This document shows, in pieces, positions 6,498-13,228 of a DNA stretch of 17,311 nucleotides (position 1 is the stretch's first letter; each line of letters opens with the position of its first letter). The stretch is from assembly GCA_900770445.1 (NCBI GenBank), contig CAAGKO010000065.1, positions 1 through 17,311 on the forward strand. The letters run 5' to 3'. The notes under the pieces are model-generated. The model was given only the letters and a program-made list of their open reading frames with translations. It had not been told where the DNA came from and made no database searches. The stretch is from an uncultured Oribacterium sp. (GTDB lineage: Bacteria > Bacillota > Clostridia > Lachnospirales > Lachnospiraceae). A program made the translations under genes and the position numbers.

Positions 6498-6975
6498 TAA
6501 GCGTCGCTGAAGATTTCGGGCATTATGGTTTTTCATAATAAGCGCACTGGAAAAATTTGGACATTATATTTTCTCAAACGTCACCTTGCTACAGCGACTG
6601 TTTTTCCTTATTTTGACACAATAGGGCTTCCATAGAAAAAAGGACATTACCTCAGGTAATGTCCCTTTTCTTATAAATGCCGATTTTGCGTCAGTTTTCC
6701 AGAAAATCTAATGCCCTTTTTTCTGAAGCTCTTCTATTGCGAAAAAACATAATGTCATATTTTTTGAGAGAGCCATATCGTGAAACTCGGGTAATGTCCT
6801 TTTTTTCATAACCCCCCTATTGTGACAAATCTCAAAAAAGGTAATGTCATTGTGTTCCAGGAAGCCATATTGCGAAAATCGGGTAATGTCTTTTTTCCCC
6901 AGGGCGCGTTATTGCGTCAAATCTGAAAAAAACTAATGTCACAGAGCCTGCGCAGGCCTGTTCTGCGAAAAGAGC
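6484..6975. repeat. Repeat array B: palindromic array of bipartite TAATGTC/TTGYG units
   Basis: This gene-free block fills the interval between the MBL-fold gene and the lipoprotein gene. Three junctions left of centre lie on the minus strand (spacers 18, 18, 18) and seven right of centre on the plus strand (19, 18, 18, 18, 18, 18, 19). Each is TAATGTC (or TAATGCC) plus spacer plus NNTTGYG or a close variant. Links alternate mostly between short (TATTGCGAAAATCGGGTAATG) and long forms, with one very long unit next to the centre. The centre is a perfect hairpin at 6642-6664. Spacers tend to begin with a T-run and end GC-rich. The right end is 13 bp from the lipoprotein stop codon. It is clearly related to array C in sequence. 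Confidence 0.85.
6642..6664. other. Central hairpin of array B, terminator-like on both strands
   Basis: GGACATTACC (6642-6651) and GGTAATGTCC (6655-6664) form a perfect 10-bp stem with a 3-base loop. T-rich runs follow on both strands. It is made of two TAATGTC half-sites meeting head to head. Confidence 0.75.
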
Positions 6976-6988
6976 TCCGATATCGCGC

Positions 6989-9418
6989 TTACGTAAAGGC
7001 CTTTTCTTCGCTCAGTGCGAGGCTTCCATCAAACCCGCTCATCATCATCGAGAAGCAGCGTGGTGTGCCGTTCGCATCCACGAAGGAAATACCGTGGTGC
7101 GGTGTATCGCCTGGGAAGGAAAGCTGCAGGTAGATCGACTGACCGGCTGCGAGCTTCGGTATACTGCTCTTCTCGGTGCCATGGAAGTAGATACCGTCGG
7201 ATCCCGCCTCAAAATCCATTTCCAGTGTGTAGATACGAACGTCGGTCAGTGTCTCGGTCGCTGTCAGCTTCGCAAACTGGCTGTATGCATCGTTCTCAAG
7301 CACGATCATCGCCGCGCGATCCGCCGCACTCAGCATCCCACCATCTACAAAGGTTCCCGTAACTGCCAGATTTCCAGTGCTCATACTTTTCTCCTTTTCT
7401 GCTGCATTCGCAGCCGTTGCATCTCCCTTCACGAGACTGAGCTCGCGCACTTCGTCGTCGCTGCCGAAGAGGTCATAGCCGCCGAGTTGCTGGTAACGCA
7501 TGTACTCATACCACTCGTCGGTCTTCTCGTTCAGTTCCTCCACGCGGCGGATCTGGAAGCTGCTGTAGTGCATCTGCCCGAGGTCCTTATCATAGAACTC
7601 GGCGCAGAACACGAGGCCCTGCCCATTCATGCCGAGCCAGGTGCAGCGGCCCTCGTAATTCAGATCGATCTCCGCGTCCACACAGGCATCCTGATAGAGG
7701 AACTTCGACGGATCGTCCGGATCGAAGCCGAGGTAGAAGCTATCCGTGTAGCTCGTGCCGGCATCGGTATCGAAGCTCGTCTCCGTCGTGCAGCCCTCGT
7801 TCTCGTAGAGGCCCATCACATCACGCGCAAACGTGTCGCTCTGCCCGAACATGTTCGTCTCAAGCGCCGTTGCGATGGCGGAAGCATTGTCCTCGGCGAT
7901 CGCTTCGACGTTCACGATCCCGTAGGCCGGCTCGGTCAGGCAGAAGTGGCCGCCCCACGCGCCGTGGTAGAGGTCGAGGTAAGCGATCATGCCGTCGGTC
8001 GATACAAAGGTCGGCACGACATGCTCGCCGTGCATGATGGTCAGCAGCTCCGCGCTCGCGTAATCCTTATAGACGCCGTCGACCTCATACTCCCTGCCAT
8101 AGTCAATGCTTCCGACCCCGAACGCAGCCTCGGTCCAGTCGTTCTGCTCGATGCGGACGGTCATGCGGCCATCCTCGTAGTTGACGAAGACCGCATCGTC
8201 GAAGCTGAGCGTGAGGTCACGACGCTCGTCATTCTTCACATCCACGCCCGTGCCCGCCTTGCGCTTGGCGGTCTTCACGTCCTCGCCCGTGCCTGCTTTG
8301 CGCTTGGCGGTCTTCACATCCTCGCCCGTGCCCGCTTTGCGCTTGGCGGTCTTCACGTCCTCACCCGTGCCCGCCTTGCGAGCCGCTTCAAGCTTGTCTT
8401 CCCAGTCCTCTCCGGAGAGAACACGCCCAGAAGAAGCATCATACTGATAGATCGTCTGCATTGGCTTAAGCTCGGTGCTGTAGAGGCCGCCGCCCGCCAT
8501 CCCATGGATCGGCACCGCGACCACGAGCTCGCCGTCGTCGTCCAGGTACATCGGGAGGTCCGACGTGATGTTGTCGTCCGCGAGGGTCTGCATACGGTAC
8601 TTCATGAACTCGGCGTAGAGGCTCTGGCGCTCGGCCTCGCCCGCGCTGCTGTAATAATCAGAATCGTACATATAGCGCACGGACTGGTCGAACTCGTAGG
8701 CGGCAGCGCGCCGGATTACACGAAGAAGTGCGGCCTCAGCGGTTTCGCCGTTCTGCAGCTCGAGGGTCGGCGGTGCGTCGTCCTCGTCATCGTCATCGTC
8801 AAAATCGTCTGCATCGGTCGGCACACCACGCACCAGCAGCTTCGCGAGCTCCTTCGCCGACATGCGCGTGCCATCCGTGAGGTTCAGATTGTACGCGTAA
8901 TACTCGGTATAATCGTCGAGGTTGCTGCTCTTCGTGAGGACGAGGCTCAGCGTGTCGCCGTTCAGGTAGCTGTCGTAGTCGACCTCGATCCAGCCCACGT
9001 AGTCGTCCGCCTTCTGGCTCGTCACATCCTCGCAGACCTGCGCGATCGCCTCATTGATCTCCTTCGCACCGGCGCTGTCGGAGCAGATCTTCGGCACATG
9101 ATAAGAAACATCGGTCCGATCCGCCGGGCCGTCGTTCACCTCGCCCTCGAAGGTGTAGCTGTCCTGCACGAGCGTCTTCAGCAGCTGCTCCTTCTTATCT
9201 TCGTCGAGCGCCTCGAAGTCGATATCCTCCGGGAGCACCGACGTAGATTTGTCCGTGCTCTCCACCTTCGGCGCGGTGCCGCCGGATGGCTTCGACCCCG
9301 CCTGCGCCGGCTTCTTCCCGCCACAGCCCGTCAGAAAAGTAAGGAGAAGAAGTGTGCTGAAGAGGCACAGCCTCACCCACCAGCTGGTACAAAATATCTC
9401 ATTTCCTTTTCTATGCAT
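6989..9418 (-). CDS. Large RsiV-like secreted lipoprotein with DUF4163/DUF3298-type domain
   Basis: This 809-residue protein begins with a short positive region, a hydrophobic stretch (about 16-30) and a lipobox LTGC (29-32), so it should be lipid-anchored at Cys32 on the outer face of the membrane. Residues about 104-195 look like the DUF4163/DUF3298 fold known from the anti-sigma factor RsiV and related exported proteins (YHVPKI, then DTLSLVLTKSSN and YAYNLNLTDGT). An acidic run lies at 202-214 and four 13-residue repeats at 348-399. The remaining 400 residues are not recognised. It is far longer than RsiV, and the RsiV cytoplasmic sigma-binding part is absent, so it is probably not an anti-sigma factor. 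The ATG at 9418 follows AAAGGAGG; an in-frame TTG further upstream is less likely. It is flanked by arrays B and C on both sides. Confidence 0.85.
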   Translation of the reverse strand: MHRKGNEIFCTSWWVRLCLFSTLLLLTFLTGCGGKKPAQAGSKPSGGTAPKVESTDKSTSVLPEDIDFEALDEDKKEQLLKTLVQDSYTFEGEVNDGPADRTDVSYHVPKICSDSAGAKEINEAIAQVCEDVTSQKADDYVGWIEVDYDSYLNGDTLSLVLTKSSNLDDYTEYYAYNLNLTDGTRMSAKELAKLLVRGVPTDADDFDDDDDEDDAPPTLELQNGETAEAALLRVIRRAAAYEFDQSVRYMYDSDYYSSAGEAERQSLYAEFMKYRMQTLADDNITSDLPMYLDDDGELVVAVPIHGMAGGGLYSTELKPMQTIYQYDASSGRVLSGEDWEDKLEAARKAGTGEDVKTAKRKAGTGEDVKTAKRKAGTGEDVKTAKRKAGTGVDVKNDERRDLTLSFDDAVFVNYEDGRMTVRIEQNDWTEAAFGVGSIDYGREYEVDGVYKDYASAELLTIMHGEHVVPTFVSTDGMIAYLDLYHGAWGGHFCLTEPAYGIVNVEAIAEDNASAIATALETNMFGQSDTFARDVMGLYENEGCTTETSFDTDAGTSYTDSFYLGFDPDDPSKFLYQDACVDAEIDLNYEGRCTWLGMNGQGLVFCAEFYDKDLGQMHYSSFQIRRVEELNEKTDEWYEYMRYQQLGGYDLFGSDDEVRELSLVKGDATAANAAEKEKSMSTGNLAVTGTFVDGGMLSAADRAAMIVLENDAYSQFAKLTATETLTDVRIYTLEMDFEAGSDGIYFHGTEKSSIPKLAAGQSIYLQLSFPGDTPHHGISFVDANGTPRCFSMMMSGFDGSLALSEEKAFT
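8222..8377 (-). repeat. In-frame 39-bp tandem repeat in the lipoprotein gene
   Basis: Four copies of a 39-bp unit encode KAGTGEDVKTAKR (residues 348-360, 361-373, 374-386) and a diverged fourth copy KAGTGVDVKNDER (387-399). The unit is strongly basic in an otherwise acidic protein. The first three units differ at DNA level only at a few third positions, so the expansion looks recent, and copy number could vary without changing the frame. Confidence 0.95.
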
Positions 9419-9500
9419 CACACGCCTCCTTTCCAAACGAGAATTACTCTAATATAAATTTATCATAGATAGAAGGAAAAATGTTCTTCGTTTGCGCATT
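9419..9500 (-). other. Lipoprotein upstream region
   Basis: AT-rich sequence just upstream of the lipoprotein start holds TATGAT and TATATT on the minus strand (about 9450-9470), either of which could be a -10 box. No -35 is clear. The ribosome site AAAGGAGG is at about 9424-9431. Confidence 0.35.
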
Positions 9501-9902
9501 TTTTCTTACAAATCAGTGAATTTTGCACAAATTTAATAGCAGCCATGAACTACTTAAAAACTGAGACCTGCCATGAGGCATTATATTTTTCCAGAAGTGC
9601 CAGCGATTCCAAGGCTGTTTTTCCCTGTTTTGACGCAATAACCGTGCTGCGCAAAAAAGGACATTACCTAAAGTAATGTCCCCTTTCCCTGAACAGCCTG
9701 TTTTGTGTCAATTTCAGCAGAAATCTAATGTCTTTTTTTCTGAAGCTCTCCTATTGTAAAAATAGTTAATGTCATAATTTTTCAGAGCGCCGTATTGCGA
9801 AACTCAGGTAATGTCCTTTTTTTCATGAAGCCCCTATTGTGACAAATCCGAAAAAATATAATGTCTCTTAGTTTCTCGACCTCTGTTTTGTGAAAAATCA
9901 GC
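9501..9902. repeat. Repeat array C: palindromic array of bipartite TAATGTC/TTGYG units
   Basis: This is the same design as arrays A and B, and over about 300 bp it aligns with array B in the same orientation with many matching positions, including spacers such as TTTTTTCTGAAGCTCT. One clear minus-strand junction (spacer 18) and five plus-strand junctions (19, 18, 18, 18, 19) surround a central hairpin at 9659-9681. The very long unit left of centre matches that of array B. The left end is decayed but resembles the left end of array A. No gene is seen. Confidence 0.83.
9659..9681. other. Central hairpin of array C
   Basis: GGACATTAC (9659-9667) pairs perfectly with GTAATGTCC (9673-9681) around a five-base loop. 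It is equivalent to 6642-6664 in array B, with loop changes that keep the stem. A-rich and T-rich flanks give it a terminator-like look on both strands. Confidence 0.7.
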
Positions 9903-9929
9903 ACGCCTCGGCTCGAACTCACTGCAAAG

Positions 9930-10000
9930 GAAGTTTATGGGTGCCGATGCCGTCGTCCGGAAGACATCTGCCTTCCGGACGCAGACAGGGGTCAGACCCC
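9930..10000. repeat. Decayed REPIN-like pair after the symporter gene
   Basis: An intact box GGGGTCAGACCCC lies at 9988-10000, one base from the stop codon of the AGCS gene. GAAGTTTATGGG at 9930-9941 matches the inner flank of the box pair near 1658-1669, followed by a degenerate box starting at 9939, which is 49 bp from the intact one. Between them is a 10-bp stem, 8-base loop hairpin, CGTCCGGAAG (9954-9963) with CTTCCGGACG (9972-9981), which might terminate the symporter transcript although no U-tract follows. Confidence 0.65.
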
Positions 10001-10001
10001 C

Positions 10002-11369
10002 TTACTTCGCAGCGTTCACGTTCTTCACGACGAGGGCGGTGAGGGCGAACAGGGCGATGACGTTCGGCACGACCATGAGCTGGTTGAACATGTCGGAGAG
10101 CTCCCACACGAGGTCGCTGGAGGTCAGGGTGCCGAGGAAGATAAAGATGAGGGCGATCAGGGTGTAGACGCGGCTACCCTTGTCACCGAAGAGCCAGATT
10201 ACGTTGATCTTTCCGAAGAGGTTCCAGCTGAGGATCGTCGAGAAGGCGAAGAAAAAGAGGCAGATGGCGACGAACATCGCACCGAGGCGCTCGCCGAAGA
10301 CGGTGCCGAAGGCGGTCTGCGCGAGATTGGCCTTGCCGATGGTCTCCGGGATCACGCCGCCCGCGAGGATGCCGTCATGGGTATACATCGTCGAGATGAT
10401 GACCAGCGCGTTGAGGGTCAGCACCACATAGGTGTCGATAAAAACACCGATCATCGCGACCACACCCTGCTCATGCGGGCAGGAGACATTGGCCAGCGCA
10501 TGCGCATGTGGGGTCGAACCCATACCGGCCTCGTTCGAGAAGAGACCGCGCTTCGCACCCTGGCTGACCGCGGTCTTCAGGGCATAACCGAAGCCGCCAC
10601 CGATGATGGCCTGCGGCTGGAAGGCGTAGCGGAAAATCATCGCGAAGGTCTCCGGCAGATACCGGATGCGCAGCACGAGCACCGCGAGGCCGCCGATCAG
10701 GAACACGAGTGCCATCACCGGCACGACCTTTTCGGTCACGGACGCGAGGCGCTTGACGTCACCGAGGAAGATGGCACCGCAGAAGATCACGAGGGCAATG
10801 CCGACGATCCACGACGGCACACCGAAGGCGGTACTAATCGTCGAGCCGATGGAGTTGGACTGCACCATGCAGCCGAAGAAGCCGAGCGCGAGGATGATCG
10901 CCACCGCGAAGAAGTGGGCGAGGAACTGGCCGAAGTGCCCGCGAAATGCGGTCGTGATGTAGTAGACCGGGCCGCCGTGGATACTGCCGTCCTCACGGAC
11001 CACTCTCGTCTCCTGCGCGAGGATCGCCTCCGCGTAGATGGTGGCCATGCCGAAGAAGGCGATGACCCACATCCAGAAGATCGCGCCCGGGCCGCCGGTG
11101 AGGATCGCACCACTCGCGCCGACGATGTTGCCGGTGCCGACCTGTGCCGCGATGGCGGTCGCGAGGGCCTGGAAGGAGGACATGCCGGCGGCGTGCTTCT
11201 TACCGGAGAGACTCAGCTCACCGAAGGTCTTCTTCATCCCATAGCCGAAGTAGCGGATCTGGACGAAGCCGGTCCGGATGGAGTACCAGAGACCCACGCC
11301 GAGAAGCAGGATCACGAGCACGTAGTCGGACAGATAGGAATTGATCGTCTGGACAAGTGATAGCAGCAT
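10002..11369 (-). CDS. AGCS family sodium:alanine/glycine symporter
   Basis: This 455-residue polytopic membrane protein of the alanine or glycine:cation symporter family takes up small neutral amino acids with Na+. Family signatures are QVGTGNIVGASGAI (about 76-89), GGPGAIFWMW following it, IHGGPVYYI, and SNEAGMGSTPHAHA in the second half. Length and about ten hydrophobic segments fit the family. The start at 11369 (MLLSLVQTINSYL) is chosen because AGGGGG lies nine bases upstream; a longer form from 11393 would place that ribosome site inside the gene. A glycine riboswitch and terminator precede it, which points to glycine as a substrate or signal. The stop codon is flush with a box repeat. 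Confidence 0.95.
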   Translation of the reverse strand: MLLSLVQTINSYLSDYVLVILLLGVGLWYSIRTGFVQIRYFGYGMKKTFGELSLSGKKHAAGMSSFQALATAIAAQVGTGNIVGASGAILTGGPGAIFWMWVIAFFGMATIYAEAILAQETRVVREDGSIHGGPVYYITTAFRGHFGQFLAHFFAVAIILALGFFGCMVQSNSIGSTISTAFGVPSWIVGIALVIFCGAIFLGDVKRLASVTEKVVPVMALVFLIGGLAVLVLRIRYLPETFAMIFRYAFQPQAIIGGGFGYALKTAVSQGAKRGLFSNEAGMGSTPHAHALANVSCPHEQGVVAMIGVFIDTYVVLTLNALVIISTMYTHDGILAGGVIPETIGKANLAQTAFGTVFGERLGAMFVAICLFFFAFSTILSWNLFGKINVIWLFGDKGSRVYTLIALIFIFLGTLTSSDLVWELSDMFNQLMVVPNVIALFALTALVVKNVNAAK

Positions 11370-11422
11370 AATGTAGAACCCCCTGAAAATCATGATGTGC
11401 TGTCACTTCGGAGAATTAAAAT

Positions 11423-11453
11423 AAAAAAAGAGCCTTCCGTTTCCGGCAGGCTC
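11423..11453 (-). terminator. Terminator in the glycine riboswitch expression platform
   Basis: On the minus strand a hairpin GAGCCTGCCG-GAAA-CGGAAGGCTC (11430-11453, one mismatched pair) is followed by seven T residues. It lies between the aptamer and the symporter start, where an attenuator would be. Another hairpin (GTGTAC/GTACAC, 11480-11497) between aptamer and terminator may take part in the switch. Confidence 0.85.
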
Positions 11454-11520
11454 AAGAACTTCTACGCAAATACAACTACGTGTACGACGATGTACACACG
11501 ATGATTTCACTTGCAGCTTC

Positions 11521-11630
11521 GTTCTTTTGCCTGAGAGATTCGGCGCGCATGCACCTTACACCTTCGGCATCCAACTGAATGGAATTCTCCAAAGCGCCCT
11601 CCATGTTCGGTTTCTCGCGATTCCTAACAC
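11521..11630 (-). ncRNA. Glycine riboswitch, apparently a single aptamer
   Basis: The minus strand shows the hallmark blocks of the gcvT-type aptamer in order: GGAGAATTCC, then GCCGAAGGTGTAAGG, then AATCTCTCAGGCAAAAGAACG at the 3' side (about 11521-11545). Only one aptamer fits between promoter and terminator, so this is a singlet rather than the common tandem pair. It should control the AGCS symporter by transcription termination. Whether glycine turns the gene on or off cannot be read from inspection. The 5' limit is approximate. Confidence 0.88.
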
Positions 11631-11654
11631 TTCAACGGGTGAAACAATGTTATA

Positions 11655-11683
11655 ACACTACCATAAGTACAGGCTGTATGCAA
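11655..11683 (-). promoter_or_regulatory. Promoter of the riboswitch-symporter transcript
   Basis: On the minus strand TTGCAT (11678-11683) and TAGTGT (11655-11660) are 17 bp apart, just upstream of the aptamer. A very AT-rich stretch further upstream (about 11690-11730) could act as an UP element. Confidence 0.55.
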
Positions 11684-11730
11684 GTGGTTTTTTAATTTTC
11701 GTTGTCGATTATATAAATATTTTTAATTGT

Positions 11731-11842
11731 TCGGGTCTTCTGGCTTCACAGAAACACCGTGTCCTCCTGTCGGGAAATCCACGCCGGACTCACCCTGGAG
11801 CCCTCCGGTCCTCTACGACCGTCGTCTTTTCTGGCGAAAACA
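11731..11842. other. Short spacer downstream of the flavodoxin-fold gene, nothing recognised
   Basis: The interval between the symporter promoter region and the flavodoxin-fold gene end is moderately GC-rich. I see no clear intrinsic terminator for the gene ending at 11843 and no credible small gene. Confidence 0.4.
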
Positions 11843-12463
11843 TCAGCGGATAAAGTTCGTACGGGTGCCCTTCTCCACCTCCGGGTGCTCGATGCCTGCC
11901 TTCCGTCCGGCTTCGATGCACTTCAGCATCCACGCCATGTTGCGGGCGAGGTTTCGCATCGTCTGCATACCCTCGAGGTCCTGCGCAGCTTCACCCGGCG
12001 CACCGCCATGCGCGACATTCCAGTAGGTGGATGGCACGGTCGGCATGTTGTTGATGCCGAAGTACTTCTCGAGCACATCGACGGACGCCGTCGTACCGGC
12101 ACGTCTCGCGACAGCGACCGCTGCGCCCGGCTTGAACGCGAAGGCTGCGCCGCCGGCATAGAATGCGCGGTCGAGCAGCGACTGGATGCGTCCGCTCGGG
12201 TGCGCATAGTACACCGGTGTGCCGAAGATGAAGCCATCCGCTTCCTTCGCCTTCGCGATGAAGGCATTCACCACATCATCGTCAAACACACAGCCCTTCT
12301 CCGTGCACTGGTCGCAACCGATGCAGTCCCGGATCGGCTGCCCGCCGATCTGGAAGATCTCAACATCGATGCCCTCCTTCTTCAGCTGCTCGCCGATCTC
12401 CGTGAGCGCACGATTCGTATTCCCATCTGCCTTCGGACTTCCGTTCAGCATTAAAACCTTCAT
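11843..12463 (-). CDS. Flavodoxin-fold NAD(P)H-dependent FMN reductase / iron-sulfur flavoprotein-like
   Basis: This 206-residue soluble protein has the N-terminal FMN-phosphate loop GSPKADGNTN (8-17) and the GTPVYY flavin-contacting segment (81-86) typical of the NADPH-dependent FMN reductase group (PF03358). Four cysteines, C47, C50, C53 and C58, follow the CxxCxxCx4C spacing of family members that may carry an iron-sulfur cluster. It probably passes electrons from NAD(P)H or an iron-sulfur cluster to a quinone, nitro or azo compound, or a redox partner; the partner is not identified. The start at 12463 follows GGAGGTAAGAT. It is transcribed in the same direction as its neighbours but separated from them by about 195 bp upstream and 470 bp downstream, so it may be monocistronic. 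Confidence 0.9.
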   Translation of the reverse strand: MKVLMLNGSPKADGNTNRALTEIGEQLKKEGIDVEIFQIGGQPIRDCIGCDQCTEKGCVFDDDVVNAFIAKAKEADGFIFGTPVYYAHPSGRIQSLLDRAFYAGGAAFAFKPGAAVAVARRAGTTASVDVLEKYFGINNMPTVPSTYWNVAHGGAPGEAAQDLEGMQTMRNLARNMAWMLKCIEAGRKAGIEHPEVEKGTRTNFIR

Positions 12464-12536
12464 ATCTTACCTCCATGTAAAAAATCTACGATGACACCGG
12501 CAGTCCAGCATCCCCGGCACCCGTATCCTATGCATG

Positions 12537-12563
12537 CCAATGTCTCCGCCGGGCAGACATTGG
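12537..12563. other. 9-bp hairpin next to a box pair
   Basis: CCAATGTCT (12537-12545) pairs perfectly with AGACATTGG (12555-12563) around a 9-base loop. It is 17 bp from the box at 12580. It contains AATGTC but not the TTGYG partner of the arrays, so I do not count it as an array unit. Confidence 0.55.
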
Positions 12564-12579
12564 TCTCCCAGCACGGACA

Positions 12580-12643
12580 GGGGTCTGACCCCATAAACTT
12601 TTGTTTAGATTCTGTTTAGAAAAATTTAATGGGGTCAGACCCC
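12580..12643 (-). repeat. REPIN-like box pair after the tRNA deacylase gene
   Basis: Boxes at 12580-12592 (centre T) and 12631-12643 (centre A) bracket a 38-bp AT-rich core closely matching the one at 13229-13292. On the minus strand, 15 bases past the deacylase stop codon, the sequence runs box, ATTAAATTTTT, which resembles a terminator. The starts are 51 bp apart. Confidence 0.88.
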
Positions 12644-12658
12644 GGGCGGGCATCGCGG

Positions 12659-13204
12659 TCACGCCTCGCCGACCAGCTTCACCACGCGGTAATCGTGGTG
12701 CACGGCCTCGAGGTACTTCCCGAAGACGTCCGCGGTCCGGAGCTTCAGCGACGAGGTGTTCACGCACGGGTGGCAGCCGACGTACTCGCCCTTCAGGACG
12801 TCCTCGTCGACCAGCAGCTGCACGTGATTCTCCGTGTCGTTCATGAGGCCCATGATGCTCACCGCGCCCGGGTGGATCTCGAGGAACTCCATCATCTGCT
12901 CCTCCTTCGCGAAGCTCAGGCGCGCGGAGCCGATCTGGTGCGACAGCTCCTTCGTCTTGAAGACCTTGTCGCCCGGCATCATCAACAGGTAAAACTCCGT
13001 CTGCTGGCGGTTGCAGAGAAACAGATTCTTGCAGATCAGGCAGCCGAGCGCCGCGTCGATCACCTCGCACACCTCCATCGTCGTCGCCGGCGCATGATCC
13101 GTCCGCTGGTACGCGATCCCCAGCGAATCGAGCAAATCATACACGCGCATCTCCTTCGGCTCACGCCCCTCCGCCGTCGCCGGCCGTCCATCAAACAATT
13201 CCAT
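12659..13204 (-). CDS. ProX/YbaK-type aminoacyl-tRNA deacylase (prolyl-tRNA editing family)
   Basis: This 181-residue single-domain protein belongs to the YbaK/ProX trans-editing family (PF04073), whose members hydrolyse mischarged tRNAs, often Ala-tRNA(Pro), in the cytosol. Recognisable segments are KNLFL (59-63), LLMMPGDK (73-80), the long block HPGAVSIMGLMND (111-123) and GCHPCVNT near the C-terminus. These match the free-standing ProXp-ala/PrdX-like group better than the insertion domain of ProRS. The exact tRNA substrate is inferred. The start at 13204 follows GAGGAGAG. An upstream in-frame ATG at 13243 lies inside the box repeat and would add residues encoded by that repeat, so it is rejected. 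The gene is bracketed on both sides by REPIN-like box pairs. Confidence 0.9.
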   Translation of the reverse strand: MELFDGRPATAEGREPKEMRVYDLLDSLGIAYQRTDHAPATTMEVCEVIDAALGCLICKNLFLCNRQQTEFYLLMMPGDKVFKTKELSHQIGSARLSFAKEEQMMEFLEIHPGAVSIMGLMNDTENHVQLLVDEDVLKGEYVGCHPCVNTSSLKLRTADVFGKYLEAVHHDYRVVKLVGEA

Positions 13205-13228
13205 CTTTCTCTCCTCTTTAAATTTAAT

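Noticed and set aside
7094..9457. Long open frame of 787 codons on the plus strand opposite the lipoprotein gene
   Set aside because: It mirrors the GC-rich codon bias of the lipoprotein gene. Its product is a low-complexity V/L/R/A/H/E mixture with no domain and no ribosome site, whereas the minus-strand frame has a lipobox and domain.
2962..9902. CRISPR arrays, because units alternate with variable spacers of constant length
   Set aside because: Half-sites are degenerate, the spacers are only 18-19 bp, unit orientation reverses at a central dyad, arrays B and C share spacers in order, and no cas gene is present.
10377..11360. Plus-strand open frame of 327 codons opposite the AGCS symporter
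   Set aside because: Its product is extremely charged (D/E/R/H-rich) and is explained by antisense reading of a hydrophobic membrane protein.
12537..12563. An isolated unit of the TAATGTC/TTGYG array family
   Set aside because: Only AATGTC is present, there is no TTGYG partner at 18-19 bp, and the hairpin is better treated as separate.
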